64,000 bases of DNA. Source: Vitellaria paradoxa. Its lineage: Eukaryota > Streptophyta > Magnoliopsida > Ericales > Sapotaceae. Within the stretch, counting starts at the first letter, position 1, and each line of letters begins with the position of its first letter. Below are positions 63,838 through 64,000 of the stretch, piece by piece. The DNA is taken from positions 59,462,090 to 59,526,089 of the forward strand of contig CM034237.1 of the NCBI GenBank assembly GCA_019916065.1, in the 5' to 3' direction. Position numbers and translations under genes: made by a program. The notes under the pieces were generated by a model. The model was not told where the DNA came from and did not search any database. It saw only the letters and a list, made by a program, of their open reading frames with translations.

Positions 63838-64000
63838 CAGATTTACATAGCAATTCTAGAAGTGAAATGAATTACCTTCCTCATATTGTGAAATTTCTAT
63901 ACAAAAATTTTATCACAGTGTTCAGAAGAATGATGAACAGATATGAAGATGAAATTCGAACTTAAATTCACCTGAGACCAAGATTTACTATCAAGTATAC
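63838..64000. other. Right edge of the window
   Basis: No feature can be supported in the last 160 bp. Confidence 0.4.

Overview
The window is nuclear DNA from a flowering plant, probably a dicot; the species cannot be resolved by reading. It is AT-rich, with GT-AG introns, plant-type gene families (plastid SUFB, TOM1/TOM3-like, plant Derlin-2, HSP70-16, a DTX/MATE carrier) and typical plant transposons (Ty3-gypsy, Ty1-copia, an RTE-type LINE, CACTA, hAT and Tourist-like MITEs, an Au-type SINE).

Layout. 363-4588 (+): the last ten coding exons of a TOM1/TOM3-like membrane protein, whose 5' end lies outside the window. 5418-14534 (-): remnants of a Derlin-2 gene, with a complete chromodomain Ty3-gypsy element (6850-13545) between its exons. 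15432-18724 (+): plastid SUFB, two coding exons with a MITE in the intron. 22502-22852 (+): a small single-exon gene for a basic protein of unknown function. 23407-24586: a non-autonomous CACTA element with arrays of palindromic GC-rich motifs. 26156-28163: a probable 2-kb solo LTR with a 5-bp target duplication. 29094-31812: a very long inverted repeat (arms about 865 bp) ending about 550 bp upstream of the HSP70-16 start. 32365-42778 (+): HSP70-16, nine coding exons, fully open. 43605-58459 (-): a seven-exon MATE/DTX carrier. Its 10.6-kb second intron holds a nested insertion: a 5'-truncated RTE LINE (46497-54516) split by a Ty1-copia element (47082-52415). 58460-64000: AT-rich intergenic DNA with MITEs, a dispersed repeat, and a 312-bp tandem duplication that includes part of a SINE.

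The genes are unrelated single-copy-type genes (endomembrane protein, ER quality control, plastid Fe-S assembly, chaperone, transporter), not a cluster or pathway. The most striking features are structural: nested retroelements inside introns, the long hairpin next to HSP70-16, the CACTA palindrome arrays, and isolated 1-2 base frameshifts in several otherwise well-conserved genes. Those frameshifts are either assembly indels or early gene decay; the sequence alone cannot decide. I did not find a convincing novel multi-gene system. Exon boundaries were set by reading splice sites and conserved protein sequence by eye.
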